Positions 35,918-44,604 are shown, numbered from the stretch's first letter. The stretch is 64,000 nt of DNA from Flavisolibacter tropicus (GCF_001644645.1 NZ_CP011390.1:4212001-4276000); one strand, 5' to 3'. Program-made: numbers and translations. Notes: a model not told the origin generated them from the sequence alone.

Positions 35918-36523
35918 TTATGTGCCTGCTTTTATTTTAAGTACAGTTAGTCGCGTGGTTATCCGGTCATCAAATGTTTTAAGGATAACAAAGTACCATT
36001 TGCTGTCAGGTATATCTACGGTGAAAATGTCGTTTCGTTTATGCTGCTTTACGGCCTGTTCAAATGCTGCGGCCATGACGTTTTCTTTGAACCAACCTAC
36101 ATCGCCGTTTGGAGTGGCATCCATGGTGTAAGCGTTAACAAGCTGAGAAAAGGGTGTTCCGTTTTTGTATTGGTGGATAATTACATTCCGTGCGCTGTCA
36201 ATGGTTTTGGTAGATAATTGGCTGCCATCTAAAAAAATATAATTCACTCTGAACTCAGGGTAAGAAGTTTTGTCCAGCACCTTATAGTCGTAACCTTCTA
36301 TCCGAAAGGTCTCCCCCTGTTTTTTATCATAAAGAGCTCGTGCAATGTCAGTGGTATCTTTATCAGACGACATCTCTAATAGCTGTGCCACTTCAGGATT
36401 CTTTGCTACAAACTTCTTAGCCTGTTTTACAGTGCTAATATCATTTAGTGGGTTATCCTTTGATTGGCTGAACCCTACTACATAAGCCAGGCAAATCAAA
36501 GAGGTTAGCAAAAGTCTTTTCAT
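35918..36523 (-). CDS. Secreted parvulin-type peptidyl-prolyl isomerase-like protein
   Basis: A 201-residue protein with a signal peptide (VVGFSQ, residues 1-19). The C-terminal 100 residues resemble a rotamase (PpiC/parvulin) domain: VNYIFLDGSQLS, SARNVIIHQYKNGTPFSQLVNAYTMDATPNGDVGWF, then FEQAVKQHKRNDIFTVDIPDSKWYFVILKT. Parvulins assist outer-membrane protein folding. The domain is diverged, so activity is uncertain. It is convergent with the hydrolase gene 105 bases away. Confidence 0.8.
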   Translation of the reverse strand: MKRLLLTSLICLAYVVGFSQSKDNPLNDISTVKQAKKFVAKNPEVAQLLEMSSDKDTTDIARALYDKKQGETFRIEGYDYKVLDKTSYPEFRVNYIFLDGSQLSTKTIDSARNVIIHQYKNGTPFSQLVNAYTMDATPNGDVGWFKENVMAAAFEQAVKQHKRNDIFTVDIPDSKWYFVILKTFDDRITTRLTVLKIKAGT

Positions 36524-36843
36524 GGTAGAAAGCTAGTGTTATTCATCTATGCGTTAATGAAGGTAGCTAGGTTTTTGTTTGTTTCCGTTTGGTTTTCAGT
36601 GTTTCTTGGTAATGCCCAGAACACAGATAAGGCTAGTCCTTCGGCTCAGGTAGTGCTGTGCAGACTACAATAATCTTTAAGATTATTGTAGTCTATCCAG
36701 TATGTATGCAATTACAAAAAGGTATAATTAGCATCACAGTATGGTTAATATTGTCGGCCTTCCATGCGCGCTAGCCGTTGTTGTGTCTTTTGACCAACAA
36801 CTGAAGCCTAGACAGCACTCTGTTGTTGTCTACCGTTACTTAG
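36524..36843. other. Upstream region of the PPIase gene with a palindrome
   Basis: No gene is supported; the 77-codon forward frame (36741-36974) runs into the D2 repeat and the terminator. A perfect 16-base-pair palindrome with a one-base centre lies at 36662-36694. Confidence 0.5.
36662..36694. repeat. Perfect 33-base palindrome
   Basis: agactacaataatctt (36662-36677) is followed by one base and its exact reverse complement (36679-36694). No T-run follows, so a protein-binding site or a hairpin repeat is more likely than a terminator. It lies about 140 bases upstream of the PPIase gene start. Confidence 0.8.
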
Positions 36844-36953
36844 TTCAGTTCCAGCCTAGGCTATTGTGTAGGGCAAGGGACACGGCGTTTACAATGGCGC
36901 CATGCCCTGCTTTTGCGCAAGCCCCACCCGTAGAAGACACAGCTAGAACCGAA
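36844..36953. repeat. D element, copy 2 (degenerate)
   Basis: Shares with D1 (39800-39918) the left end ttcagt, the words gggacacggcgttt and the right end agctagaaccgaa. The terminal inverted repeat has decayed here. Confidence 0.65.
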
Positions 36954-36958
36954 ATAAA

Positions 36959-36989
36959 AAAGTGCAGAAAGTAATACTTCCTGCACTTT
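36959..36989 (-). terminator. Terminator after serine hydrolase 37005-38345
   Basis: A 14-base-pair stem with one mismatch (36959-36972 with 36976-36989) and a three-base loop. On the reverse strand it is followed by a T-run, as expected for the gene ending at 37005. Confidence 0.8.
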
Positions 36990-37004
36990 AAGAACTTTTG
37001 CTAT

Positions 37005-38345
37005 TTACTTAATTTTCTTTCCTCTTGCTTGTCTTCCATTTTGGGAAAGAATCAATTCAGTCACGTTGCCGTTTGTGTCCTTAACAAATTCTACTGTAGC
37101 ATCATTAATTTTTAAGAAGTACTTAGTTTCTTTTTCTGCAAATAGTTCAAACTCTGGCTGATTCGTTACCTGGGCAAATAATCGCTTATCGCGAACGCTG
37201 ATAGCAATGCTAAACGTTGGCGCAATCTGATACTGTCCAATATATTGTTTCAGAACGACCTCATCTACTTTGATTTCTTTCTTGGGACCAGGAATTTCAT
37301 ACGGCTCATTCAGTACAATAGCGGCCAGGCTGCGGGATATTTTGGTCAGGTTGGCACTTGATGTATTATCCAATACGATCACCACTAACTCCTCCTGTGG
37401 AAAACGTAGCAGGTAGGATGTAAAGCCCGGAATACTGCCTCCATGTGCAGTGGTTAACCTTCCATGGGTAGAATCGATGGTCCAGCCATAACCATACTTT
37501 CGTTTATAGGGCGTAAACACCGCTTTCCAGGACGCCGGTTGAAGTATTTGATTGGTATAAATGGCTCTTTCCCATTTATGCAAGTCATTTATGGTAGAAT
37601 ATAGTGCCCCTGCAGCATAAGCAATCGTAGAATCTACTATTGGTGCAGAATTGATTTTCTCTCCCGTAACACTAAAGTATCCTTTGGCCTTAGCCGAAGA
37701 TGCCAGGTGTGTAAAATCAAATCCACTATTGGTCATATGGAGCGGCTGCAAAATGCGTTCTCTCACTACTAACTCATAGGGTTTTTGGGTAACCTTTTCG
37801 ATGATGTAACCCAGCATGGAGTAGCCCGAGTTGCTGTAGTTAAAATTGGTTCCCGGTTCAAAATCGGCAGGATATCTTTTAATCAGCGCTACCATTTCAG
37901 CTTGGGAATGTGGTTGGGTGGGGTCTTCCTTTGCTCTTACGGTATCGTTGGTGTAGTTGTAAATACCAGATGTATGGGTAAGCAAGTGCTCAATCGTTAT
38001 CTTATCGCCATTGGTAAAACCTGTAAAGTATTTACTGAGTTTATCGGTTACGGACAATTTACCTTCTTGTTGTAATTGCATGATTACGGCAGCGGTAAAT
38101 TGTTTGGTGATGGAGCCAATCTGGAAGATGGTATTAACATCAACCGGCAGTTTTTGCGCGGCATCTTTATACCCAAAACCTTTTTGGTAAATGACAGTAC
38201 CTTTTTGGGCCACAAGCACAGTACCATTGAATTGGTGATCTTTTGCATAGGCAGTGAGCAAGGTGTCCATTTTATCCTGCGGGCGTTGGGCAGATAAGTG
38301 TGATGCTATAAATACGAGGAATAAGAGCCAGGAGTTTTTTTTCAT
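37005..38345 (-). CDS. Secreted serine hydrolase, beta-lactamase/DD-peptidase fold
   Basis: A 446-residue class-C beta-lactamase-like hydrolase. Signal peptide 1-20 (SHLSAQ). Catalytic motifs: Ser78-x-x-Lys81 in IGSITKQF, Tyr170-Ser-Asn172 in NYSNSGY, and HGG in TAHGGSIPG. The C-terminal 100 residues form a small beta-rich domain usual in this group. Members include peptidases, esterases and D-amino-acid hydrolases; few are true beta-lactamases. The frame opens 13 codons earlier; the ATG at 38345 gives the signal peptide. Confidence 0.92.
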   Translation of the reverse strand: MKKNSWLLFLVFIASHLSAQRPQDKMDTLLTAYAKDHQFNGTVLVAQKGTVIYQKGFGYKDAAQKLPVDVNTIFQIGSITKQFTAAVIMQLQQEGKLSVTDKLSKYFTGFTNGDKITIEHLLTHTSGIYNYTNDTVRAKEDPTQPHSQAEMVALIKRYPADFEPGTNFNYSNSGYSMLGYIIEKVTQKPYELVVRERILQPLHMTNSGFDFTHLASSAKAKGYFSVTGEKINSAPIVDSTIAYAAGALYSTINDLHKWERAIYTNQILQPASWKAVFTPYKRKYGYGWTIDSTHGRLTTAHGGSIPGFTSYLLRFPQEELVVIVLDNTSSANLTKISRSLAAIVLNEPYEIPGPKKEIKVDEVVLKQYIGQYQIAPTFSIAISVRDKRLFAQVTNQPEFELFAEKETKYFLKINDATVEFVKDTNGNVTELILSQNGRQARGKKIK

Positions 38346-38753
38346 AGGAGACTTTGTTAATTGTGCAAATGATTTGTATTTCATGTTAGGTGTTTAAAAT
38401 TGCTTTGTGCACTTTACGTGTAGTATCTGTAAGATCTTTTGCTCTATTTTGAAATGGAAACGGTGATGCTGTAAAGATGGCCCTTTGAATAAGGCCAAGA
38501 TTCTAATTGTGATTAAACACCTGTTTTTTGTGACGAAAGAGAAAGTGCATGAACTACTAACGGAAAAGGGTATTTGGAGCCTGCATTCCCTGCGAAGTCT
38601 TACTTCCTGGCTTATATGCTGTGGCATAGGCTCCGCGGCCTTTCTAGAAGGCTAACGTTTCCCTACTGGTTACACCAATATACTAGGCAATGCCGAGTCT
38701 CGCCGGTAAAACGGAAAAAGAAATTGGAAAGGGGTTAATCAACCTTTGGTTTT
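38346..38753. other. Gap with no visible feature
   Basis: I see nothing coding or clearly structured here. A 77-codon reverse frame (38394-38627) lacks a signal or family words. An R element begins at 38754. Confidence 0.4.
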
Positions 38754-38812
38754 AGGTCTAAGCGGGGACTTCACCGCCTGGCTGTGTAGCATAGGGAGAC
38801 CCCGCTTGTCCT
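38754..38812. repeat. R element 1
   Basis: Fullest copy of a hairpin family: aagcgggg (38760-38767) pairs with ccccgctt (38800-38807) around a conserved loop containing ttcaccgcctggc and gtagc. It is 3' of the reverse-strand gene at 38882. Confidence 0.75.
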
Positions 38813-38881
38813 ATAAGATATGTTTCTAGCTTATGACTTAAACTTAACTTTAGAGTGATGATGTTATGCATATTGAGTCCA

Positions 38882-39211
38882 CTATTGTCCATTATCAATT
38901 CCTGCTATTAATAATATTGTTTTAATAATAGCAATGACTCCAAAGAAAATCCAGGAAGGAAGGAGAAAGCAATAAAGTCTTATTCTGATCTGCCACATAA
39001 ACAAATTACAGCTTGGCAATAAAAGGAGCATCGCTTTTGTAAACCCCTCATCATCGTGAAGTCCAGGAATTACAGTATGTGCAAGAAATGATAGCAAAAC
39101 TGCTGGAATAAATATGAGTAGAAATAAAAAGGCTTTGCCAACGATTGGAACATTGGCAATGTCCTGTATCCATTCAACATTTGATCTCACTCCTAAAAGC
39201 AATAGTGGCAT
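38882..39211 (-). CDS. Small membrane protein, unknown function
   Basis: A 109-residue protein with three predicted membrane segments (about residues 25-48, 60-72, 84-104). It starts MPLLLLGVRSNVEW. No family was recognised. It is separated by 63 bases from the VOC gene upstream, also on the reverse strand. A stop codon lies just before the ATG in frame, so it is not obviously a fragment of a longer gene. Confidence 0.55.
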   Translation of the reverse strand: MPLLLLGVRSNVEWIQDIANVPIVGKAFLFLLIFIPAVLLSFLAHTVIPGLHDDEGFTKAMLLLLPSCNLFMWQIRIRLYCFLLPSWIFFGVIAIIKTILLIAGIDNGQ

Positions 39212-39274
39212 AAACAGGTTTTAGCTTTGGTTTTTATTTCTTGTTTTCTCTATGTATGCTATTGTGCTGCCATT

Positions 39275-39685
39275 TTAATTTTCATTAAGAAGCATCCAGG
39301 AAGTACCAAATTTATCACGAAGCATGGCAAAGCGATTGGCAAAAAAAGTTTTCTCCATCTTCATAAAGATTTCACCTTCGCTAGAAAGCAGATTATAAAT
39401 TTGTTCTGCTTTTTCTGGCGTATCAAATCTAAGGGTCAGGTAGGCGCTACGCATAGGCTCGGCATTGGGAATGTCGGCCCCTCTGACAATAACACCACCT
39501 ATTTCTATCATGGCATGAAGAATGGGGTCCTTCCATTCTGTCGGAAAGTGGGCAGGCGGTTGCTGGTGCGTAGCCATCATAGTTATCTTTCCACCAAGAT
39601 GCTGCTCGTAAAACTGGAAAGCTTCTTTGCAACGTCCCGCGTAGTTAATATAAATATCCAGTTTTATGGAGTTGTCGGTATTCAT
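39275..39685 (-). CDS. VOC protein, PhnB-like
   Basis: A 136-residue glyoxalase-fold protein of the PhnB/3-demethylubiquinone-like group: YINYAGRCKEAFQFYEQHLGGKI at the start, ILHAMIEIGGVIVRGADIP in the middle, and FGTSWMLL at the C-terminus are characteristic. The group is often annotated as phosphonate-related, but its reaction is unknown. It is on the reverse strand, just beyond the D1 repeat that follows the M20 peptidase gene. Confidence 0.9.
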   Translation of the reverse strand: MNTDNSIKLDIYINYAGRCKEAFQFYEQHLGGKITMMATHQQPPAHFPTEWKDPILHAMIEIGGVIVRGADIPNAEPMRSAYLTLRFDTPEKAEQIYNLLSSEGEIFMKMEKTFFANRFAMLRDKFGTSWMLLNEN

Positions 39686-39799
39686 GATTTTGCTTTAGTT
39701 AGTTTGATAGCTAAATTATAGGTAAAGATGATGCTAACTTTACAATTTTAAGGGTGGATTTACGACATAATAGAGGCGTATTGCGCAATTGTAAATAAG

Positions 39800-39918
39800 T
39801 TCAGTCCTAGCCGTGTCTCCTTTGCCGGGCTATTGTGCAGGGGACACGGCGTTTGCAGCAGCACCGTCTCCCTGCTTACTCACAAAGCCTTCCTATAGGA
39901 GACACGGCTAGTACCGAA
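39800..39918. repeat. D element, copy 1 (MITE-like, 119 bases)
   Basis: Terminal inverted repeats of 21 bases with two mismatches (39800-39820 and 39898-39918), core ctagccgtgtctcc / ggagacacggctag. No coding capacity. It lies 14 bases beyond the stop of the M20 peptidase gene. A degenerate copy is at 36844-36953. Confidence 0.8.
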
Positions 39919-39932
39919 GAGATATACCATAA

Positions 39933-41468
39933 TTATTTAATCAGCATCAGCGATGCCATGGTTTCTATTCCATCAAACAAATTACCAATACGAATATTTT
40001 CATTTTCAGCGTGCTGATTGTTATCGTGGTTGGCAATGGGAACCGTTACGGTTTTGGCATTCAGGTATTTTTCAAATAAGAATAAAGGAAGACTGCCTCC
40101 CATCGTTGGCTGTAGTACAATTTGTTCTTTGGATGTGGCTTTAACGGCTGCAATAACTTTTTGTATAATAGGCAGATCCATGGAGGTACGCTGCGCATTG
40201 ATGCCGTCCTGCCCGGGTATTACTTTTATGATCTTTGCATATTTTTCTCTTTCGTTATCGGTAGGCTCACTATCCGTTATGTAGTAACCCTGTGCTTTTA
40301 TGTGATCGATTACTTTTTGTTGCTGCCTTTTCCAATCGTTACCTAATACCAACCTTAAATCAAGAACTGCGGTGGCAAAGGTCGGAATTTGATTAGATGC
40401 CATCTTTCCTACATTGCCACTTTGCATGCCGTTGATGTTCAACGAAGGCTGGTTGATGGCCTCACTTAATGTTACGCCCTGCATTTCAACGGCACTTATT
40501 CCCAGTTCTTTTTCCATTTGTGTATCCACTGAAGGCACTTCTTCCAACGCTTTCCTTTCAGAAGGGGACAAAGGAATTACATCATCATAAAATCCTTTAA
40601 TTGTCACTCTTCCGTTTTCATCTTTCATAGAGGCTAACAATTTTGCCAGCATCATGGCGGGGTTGGGGGCCCAGTTGCCATAATGGCCGCTATGTAGTGG
40701 CCTCTTTGAAGCATACACCGTAAGGTCAAGATGTGTATCACCGCGAACACCGAATACAATTTGTTTTTTCCCCGATTGATGAACGGGGCCGTCACAAATG
40801 ATCCATAGGTCGGACTGGAGTAACGACCGGTACTTCTCCAGTATTTCATTTAGATGTGGAGAGCCTGCTTCCTCTTCTCCTTCAAAGAAAAACTTAAGAT
40901 TACAGCCTGGAGTCAACTTGCTTTTCCGGATGGCATCATACGCATTCAAAATGGCATCAACTCCTGCCTTGTCATCAGCAGCACCGCGAGCATAGATCCT
41001 CCAGTCGTTAGTATAGCTTCCATCTGTAGGAAAAGGAATAGGGAGTCCCCCTTTATCTATAGCTTTTGAAAACAACTTTGGCTGAAACGGATCAAGCCCT
41101 TTAGCCCATTGAGCAGGATTAACAGGCTGCCCGTCGTAATGAGCATAAAAGATAAGGGTTTGTTTTGCTCCGGGAACGATTACTTCACCATATACAGCCG
41201 GCGGTGCGCCTGCTGTAGAAGCATTTAAAAGCTGTACTTTTTGAATACCCCGTTTGCTCATCATCGTCATAAGGAAAGCCGCAGTCTGTTGTTGGCCGGC
41301 AGGGTTTGCTGCAACATTTGGAAAAGAAAGAAATTCAGCGAACTCATTGATAATATTTCCGGCGTTTTTAGTTCCGTATTCTCTGATTGTTAGAACCTCT
41401 CGTGATTGGGCCGAAACGAATCCATCAATCAGAAAACTGAAAAGGAAAAAGAAGAAATATTTTCTCAT
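39933..41468 (-). CDS. Secreted M20/M28-family metallopeptidase
   Basis: A 511-residue exported di-zinc peptidase (dipeptidase or carboxypeptidase-like). Signal peptide 1-20 (GFVSAQ). Zinc-site words are YAHYDGQPVNP (His and Asp), ARGAADDKAG (bridging Asp), FFEGEEEAGSPH (catalytic Glu and ligand), and PTMGGSLPLFLFEKY near the C-terminus. The dimerisation domain is inserted in the middle (RPLHSGHYGNWAPNP). The substrate is unknown, probably dipeptides or short peptides. Confidence 0.93.
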   Translation of the reverse strand: MRKYFFFFLFSFLIDGFVSAQSREVLTIREYGTKNAGNIINEFAEFLSFPNVAANPAGQQQTAAFLMTMMSKRGIQKVQLLNASTAGAPPAVYGEVIVPGAKQTLIFYAHYDGQPVNPAQWAKGLDPFQPKLFSKAIDKGGLPIPFPTDGSYTNDWRIYARGAADDKAGVDAILNAYDAIRKSKLTPGCNLKFFFEGEEEAGSPHLNEILEKYRSLLQSDLWIICDGPVHQSGKKQIVFGVRGDTHLDLTVYASKRPLHSGHYGNWAPNPAMMLAKLLASMKDENGRVTIKGFYDDVIPLSPSERKALEEVPSVDTQMEKELGISAVEMQGVTLSEAINQPSLNINGMQSGNVGKMASNQIPTFATAVLDLRLVLGNDWKRQQQKVIDHIKAQGYYITDSEPTDNEREKYAKIIKVIPGQDGINAQRTSMDLPIIQKVIAAVKATSKEQIVLQPTMGGSLPLFLFEKYLNAKTVTVPIANHDNNQHAENENIRIGNLFDGIETMASLMLIK

Positions 41469-41533
41469 GAAATGGAATTAATTCTATGCAACTAATATTG
41501 GTTAAGTAAGTTGTCTATAGTATATCGCACAAT

Positions 41534-41650
41534 GGAACAGGTATTTGTGAAGTGGCTGTCGTCTGAGTTACAGCAGCTCCATTAACCTAATTCAGTTAAT
41601 TAATGATTTGTTGTTGAAAGGTAGTGCTGAAGCAGCTATTTCACAAATAT
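41534..41650. repeat. E element, copy 1
   Basis: A hairpin of about 117 bases. tatttgtgaa (41542-41551) pairs with ttcacaaata (41640-41649) and gctg (41555-41558) with cagc (41633-41636). It shares the words ggaacaggt and cgtctgagtt with E2. The IS begins nine bases to the right. Confidence 0.75.
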
Positions 41651-41658
41651 GGTGTGCT

Positions 41659-43288
41659 TGTTGCACAACTCAGCCTCCTAAAGCCACTGTAAAAGTGGTA
41701 AATTAAACCATGCAAGGAAAGAAACCTTTTCAAGACAAGCGCCTTGCTTCCTTCCGCCTCTCGGAGCGGGTGCCGCGTGACAACTTCTACCGCCGCTTAA
41801 AAGCAATCATGGATGTGGAGTGGCTCTATGAAGCCACCCAAAAGTACTATGGCCGTGAGGGCCACAAATCGCTGGACCCGGTGGTGTTCTTCAAACTCAT
41901 TTTAATTGGTTATCTCGAGAACCTCTTAAGCGATCGAAGAATCATCCAGACCGTCAGCCTGCGCCTGGATCTTTTGTACTTTATCGGTTACTCCCTGGAC
42001 GAACCGCTGCCCTGGCATTCTACCATCAGCCGCACGCGTCAACTTCTGGGTGAAGAGGTCTTTAAAGAACTCTTCAAACGGGTCTTACGCCAGTGTGTGC
42101 AACAAGGCATGGTGAAGGGCAAACGCCAGGCCCTGGACTCGGTGCATGTCAAAGCCAATGCGTCGATGGACTCCTTAAAAGAAAAAGAAATTGTGCAGGA
42201 CGGGGAAGCCTATGCAGGTGAACTCGGTGAAGATGCAGAGGACGAAGAGCAAACAGAAAAGCAAACCGTCTCCGTCTTCAAACACCAGCAAGTGCAGTGG
42301 CATCACGGCTGGAAGCGGAAGGCCTACAAAGGGCGGCCCAGTGGTGGATGGCGGGCTCGCTTTGTCTCCAACCACACCCACTACAGCACTACCGATGGGG
42401 ATGCCCGTGTGGCCGTCAAACCCGGCAAGCCCCGCCAGTTAAACTATTTGGGGCAACTCAGTGTCGATACCGCCCATCACGTTATTACTTGTATACAGGC
42501 CGACTATGCCAGTAAAAAAGACTCGCAGTGTTTGCCCTCATTACTCCGGCATACCATTGACAATGTAAAGGCGGTAGGCTTAAAAGTAAAAGAAGTACTC
42601 TGCGATGCGGGCTACTCCTCTTCGGAGGCCCTAAAAGCACTGAAGCAGTACCGTGTCACCGGCTATATCCCCAACTTTGGGCAATATAAACCCACCCGGG
42701 AAGGCTTCCGCTATTTTGCCGGCGGGGATTATTACCAATGCTCCCGGGGAGTAAGGCTTCCTTTTAAACGCATCAAGGACTCTCATGATGGCACGTACCA
42801 GATGCGGGTCTACAGAAGCAGTTCTTTGGATTGCAGGAACTGCCCTTTGAGAAAAACCTGTATTGGTAAAAGTGATTTTAAAAAGATTGAAGACACTGTA
42901 GACAAACCCCTCTATGATGAGATGCATCTCCGGCTACAAACCCGCAAAGCCAAACGTATGAAACGGCTTAGGCAAGCCACCGTCGAACCGGTGATTGGTA
43001 CCCTGGTGAACTTTTTAGGGATGCGACGAGTGAACACAAGAGGCATCCAGCTGGCCAACAAGTGTTTGCTGATGGCCGCCGTGTGTTATAATTTGAAAAG
43101 ACTCCTAAAATGGATGGGGGAAGCCGAAGGCAAAGGCGAAAAAACGCTTGGCCAGCTACTGGTTATGCTGTACTGGCTACCGGTTCTCTACAGCCGAAGA
43201 GGAGAGCAAATACAAACCAGCTTAAGCTACGCTTGCTAAAATCAAAAAACCACATACAAATACTGTTTTAGTTCCGAGTTGTGCAACA
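41659..43288 (+). mobile_element. IS1182-family insertion sequence
   Basis: Bounded by exact 13-base inverted repeats tgttgcacaactc (41659-41671) and gagttgtgcaaca (43276-43288), enclosing one complete transposase gene. Length is about 1.63 kb. I see no target duplication. It sits between the E1 hairpin and the 3' end of the 43310 gene. Confidence 0.87.
41710..43239 (+). CDS. IS1182-family DDE transposase
   Basis: A 509-residue transposase. The N-terminal domain FFKLILIGYLENLLSDRRIIQ... is the IS1182/IS5-like DNA-binding part. The DDE catalytic residues are Asp143 (QALDSVHVKAN), an Asp in VLCDAGYSSSEAL and a Glu in ATVEPVIGTLVNFLGMRRV. A zinc-finger-like segment CRNCPLRKTC precedes the Glu. 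Full length and both ends are intact, so it may be active. Codon use is more GC-rich than its neighbours, as expected for acquired DNA. Confidence 0.95.
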   Translation: MQGKKPFQDKRLASFRLSERVPRDNFYRRLKAIMDVEWLYEATQKYYGREGHKSLDPVVFFKLILIGYLENLLSDRRIIQTVSLRLDLLYFIGYSLDEPLPWHSTISRTRQLLGEEVFKELFKRVLRQCVQQGMVKGKRQALDSVHVKANASMDSLKEKEIVQDGEAYAGELGEDAEDEEQTEKQTVSVFKHQQVQWHHGWKRKAYKGRPSGGWRARFVSNHTHYSTTDGDARVAVKPGKPRQLNYLGQLSVDTAHHVITCIQADYASKKDSQCLPSLLRHTIDNVKAVGLKVKEVLCDAGYSSSEALKALKQYRVTGYIPNFGQYKPTREGFRYFAGGDYYQCSRGVRLPFKRIKDSHDGTYQMRVYRSSSLDCRNCPLRKTCIGKSDFKKIEDTVDKPLYDEMHLRLQTRKAKRMKRLRQATVEPVIGTLVNFLGMRRVNTRGIQLANKCLLMAAVCYNLKRLLKWMGEAEGKGEKTLGQLLVMLYWLPVLYSRRGEQIQTSLSYAC

Positions 43289-43309
43289 GCCACTCGTGTT
43301 GTACGCAGA

Positions 43310-43852
43310 TTATGGAAGCTGCTTTACAAAGTTTTCCAGTTCCACTTGATTGTTATTCAGCAAGAAATCTAAATCATCACTACTTAAAGTATTAAATTGC
43401 TTGAAGAAGAGTTGCTCATCTTCGCTATGGCGGGAACTTTCTGGTATTACTACGCCAAACTCACTAGCACTTACACTCCACCTAGCTCCATAAAAAAAGC
43501 TACCATTATAGCCTCGTTCAAGTTCAATATAAAACGACTTTTGATTATCTGGCTGGCTTCCACGCTTGAACTTGTTATTAAACTCACCCTTTATAATGCT
43601 ATCCTCTCGAATAAAGAGCGTCTCGAAATACTCAGAAATATCTTTAAAAAAGTAGTAAGATTTATCAAAGTAAATAGGCGTTTGACTTCCATTGTTAAAA
43701 GTCTTCAAGTCGTAAACTCCTTGATTAATAACAGGTATTATTAATGAAATCTCTCGTTTATTTATGAAAAAAGGTTTACCACCAATGCTTTCTTCAAAAG
43801 TGGCATAGGAATAATTCTTGTTAGAATTTTCTTCATCAAGATAGAATCTCAT
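43310..43852 (-). CDS. Orphan protein A, unknown function
   Basis: A 180-residue soluble protein with many Asn, Phe, Tyr and Ser residues; beta-rich and acidic at the C-terminus (SSDDLDFLLNNNQVELENF). No signal peptide and no recognised family. It is A/T rich compared with the IS. It belongs to a row of three small reverse-strand genes. The IS lies 21 bases past its stop, between the gene and the E1 hairpin. Confidence 0.7.
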   Translation of the reverse strand: MRFYLDEENSNKNYSYATFEESIGGKPFFINKREISLIIPVINQGVYDLKTFNNGSQTPIYFDKSYYFFKDISEYFETLFIREDSIIKGEFNNKFKRGSQPDNQKSFYIELERGYNGSFFYGARWSVSASEFGVVIPESSRHSEDEQLFFKQFNTLSSDDLDFLLNNNQVELENFVKQLP

Positions 43853-43870
43853 GAGGTTATAAACTTGCAG

Positions 43871-43995
43871 ATATCGGAACAGGTGTTTCGGAAGCAGTGG
43901 TCGTCTGAGTTCCTACTGCCTTTACCTATTCCTTTGTTGATTAAAGATAAGCTGTTGAGCACTTACACAAAAGCCGCTGTTTTCGGAACACAGTG
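43871..43995. repeat. E element, copy 2
   Basis: Same layout as E1 with different stem bases: 43884-43900 pairs with 43973-43989 over 17 positions, of which four are G-T wobbles. It lies 3' of the 44012 gene and 5' of the 43310 gene on the reverse strand. Confidence 0.75.
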
Positions 43996-44011
43996 TTAGC
44001 GGCGTTGTCAT

Positions 44012-44461
44012 TTATTCGTTGCTTAGTTGAAGTATGTACTCTTTTCCTGTCTCCGCTTTTATTTGATAAAGTTCGACAATAGGTCGCCTTATGGTAAACA
44101 GCTTATCTAAATCAAAATCGTTGAGTGAAAAGCGAAATTCGGGAAGAACTAAGTTGTCACCGTCCAATACAGAAGCGATGCATAAAGAATTGGTCTCATG
44201 GTCATTGCTAGCGATGAACCTAAAGAGAAGCTCTTTACCGTCAGGGTTTTTGAAATAACACTCCAACCAAACACTTTGATAAATGAAATGGAAGTTATCC
44301 TCCTCGATTGTTATTGGCCTCCTTAAGACATAAAAACCTGGCTTTTCCATGCCCCAGACGTTGAAGGCCTCAATTTCACCAACCCCTCTCTGAGGAATGA
44401 CGTATCTGACCTCGGTTGTTTCGTCAAGAACACTCATTGTCAGTACAAGGTTATTTTGCAT
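44012..44461 (-). CDS. Orphan protein B, unknown function
   Basis: A 149-residue protein, acidic, with alternating beta-type words (EVRYVIPQRGVGEIEAFNVWG, YVLRRPITIEEDNFHFIYQSVWLECYF). No signal peptide, no membrane helix and no family recognised. The start ATG at 44461 follows a spacer that contains the R2 repeat. It is the second of three small reverse-strand genes. Confidence 0.7.
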   Translation of the reverse strand: MQNNLVLTMSVLDETTEVRYVIPQRGVGEIEAFNVWGMEKPGFYVLRRPITIEEDNFHFIYQSVWLECYFKNPDGKELLFRFIASNDHETNSLCIASVLDGDNLVLPEFRFSLNDFDLDKLFTIRRPIVELYQIKAETGKEYILQLSNE

Positions 44462-44536
44462 TTTTTCTCACATGGGTTTGAAGACCGTGGAAGGCAGTCG
44501 CAGCTAGCTCCCAAATATACTCATGTTTTTGCAGGC

Positions 44537-44580
44537 TTAGGGTCTAAGCGGGGTCTTCACTGCCTGGCCTGTATAGCAGC
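44537..44580. repeat. R element 2 (truncated)
   Basis: Carries the left half of the R consensus, gtctaagcggggtcttcac followed by tgcctggcc. The right arm ccccgctt is missing. It is 25 bases 3' of the DUF4265 gene stop. Confidence 0.65.
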
Positions 44581-44604
44581 AATATGAGTTTTGTAGGTAG
44601 CAAA

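Noticed and set aside
36741..36974. 77-codon forward frame
   Set aside because: Its second half is the D2 repeat and it ends inside the terminator at 36959-36989.
38754..38812. R element as an attC site
   Set aside because: The arms read tctaag/ccgctt rather than the required RYYYAAC/GTTRRRY boxes.
43871..43995. Canonical integron attC site
   Set aside because: The hairpin and gene order are cassette-like, but the ends lack the AAC/GTT core boxes and no integrase gene is in the window.
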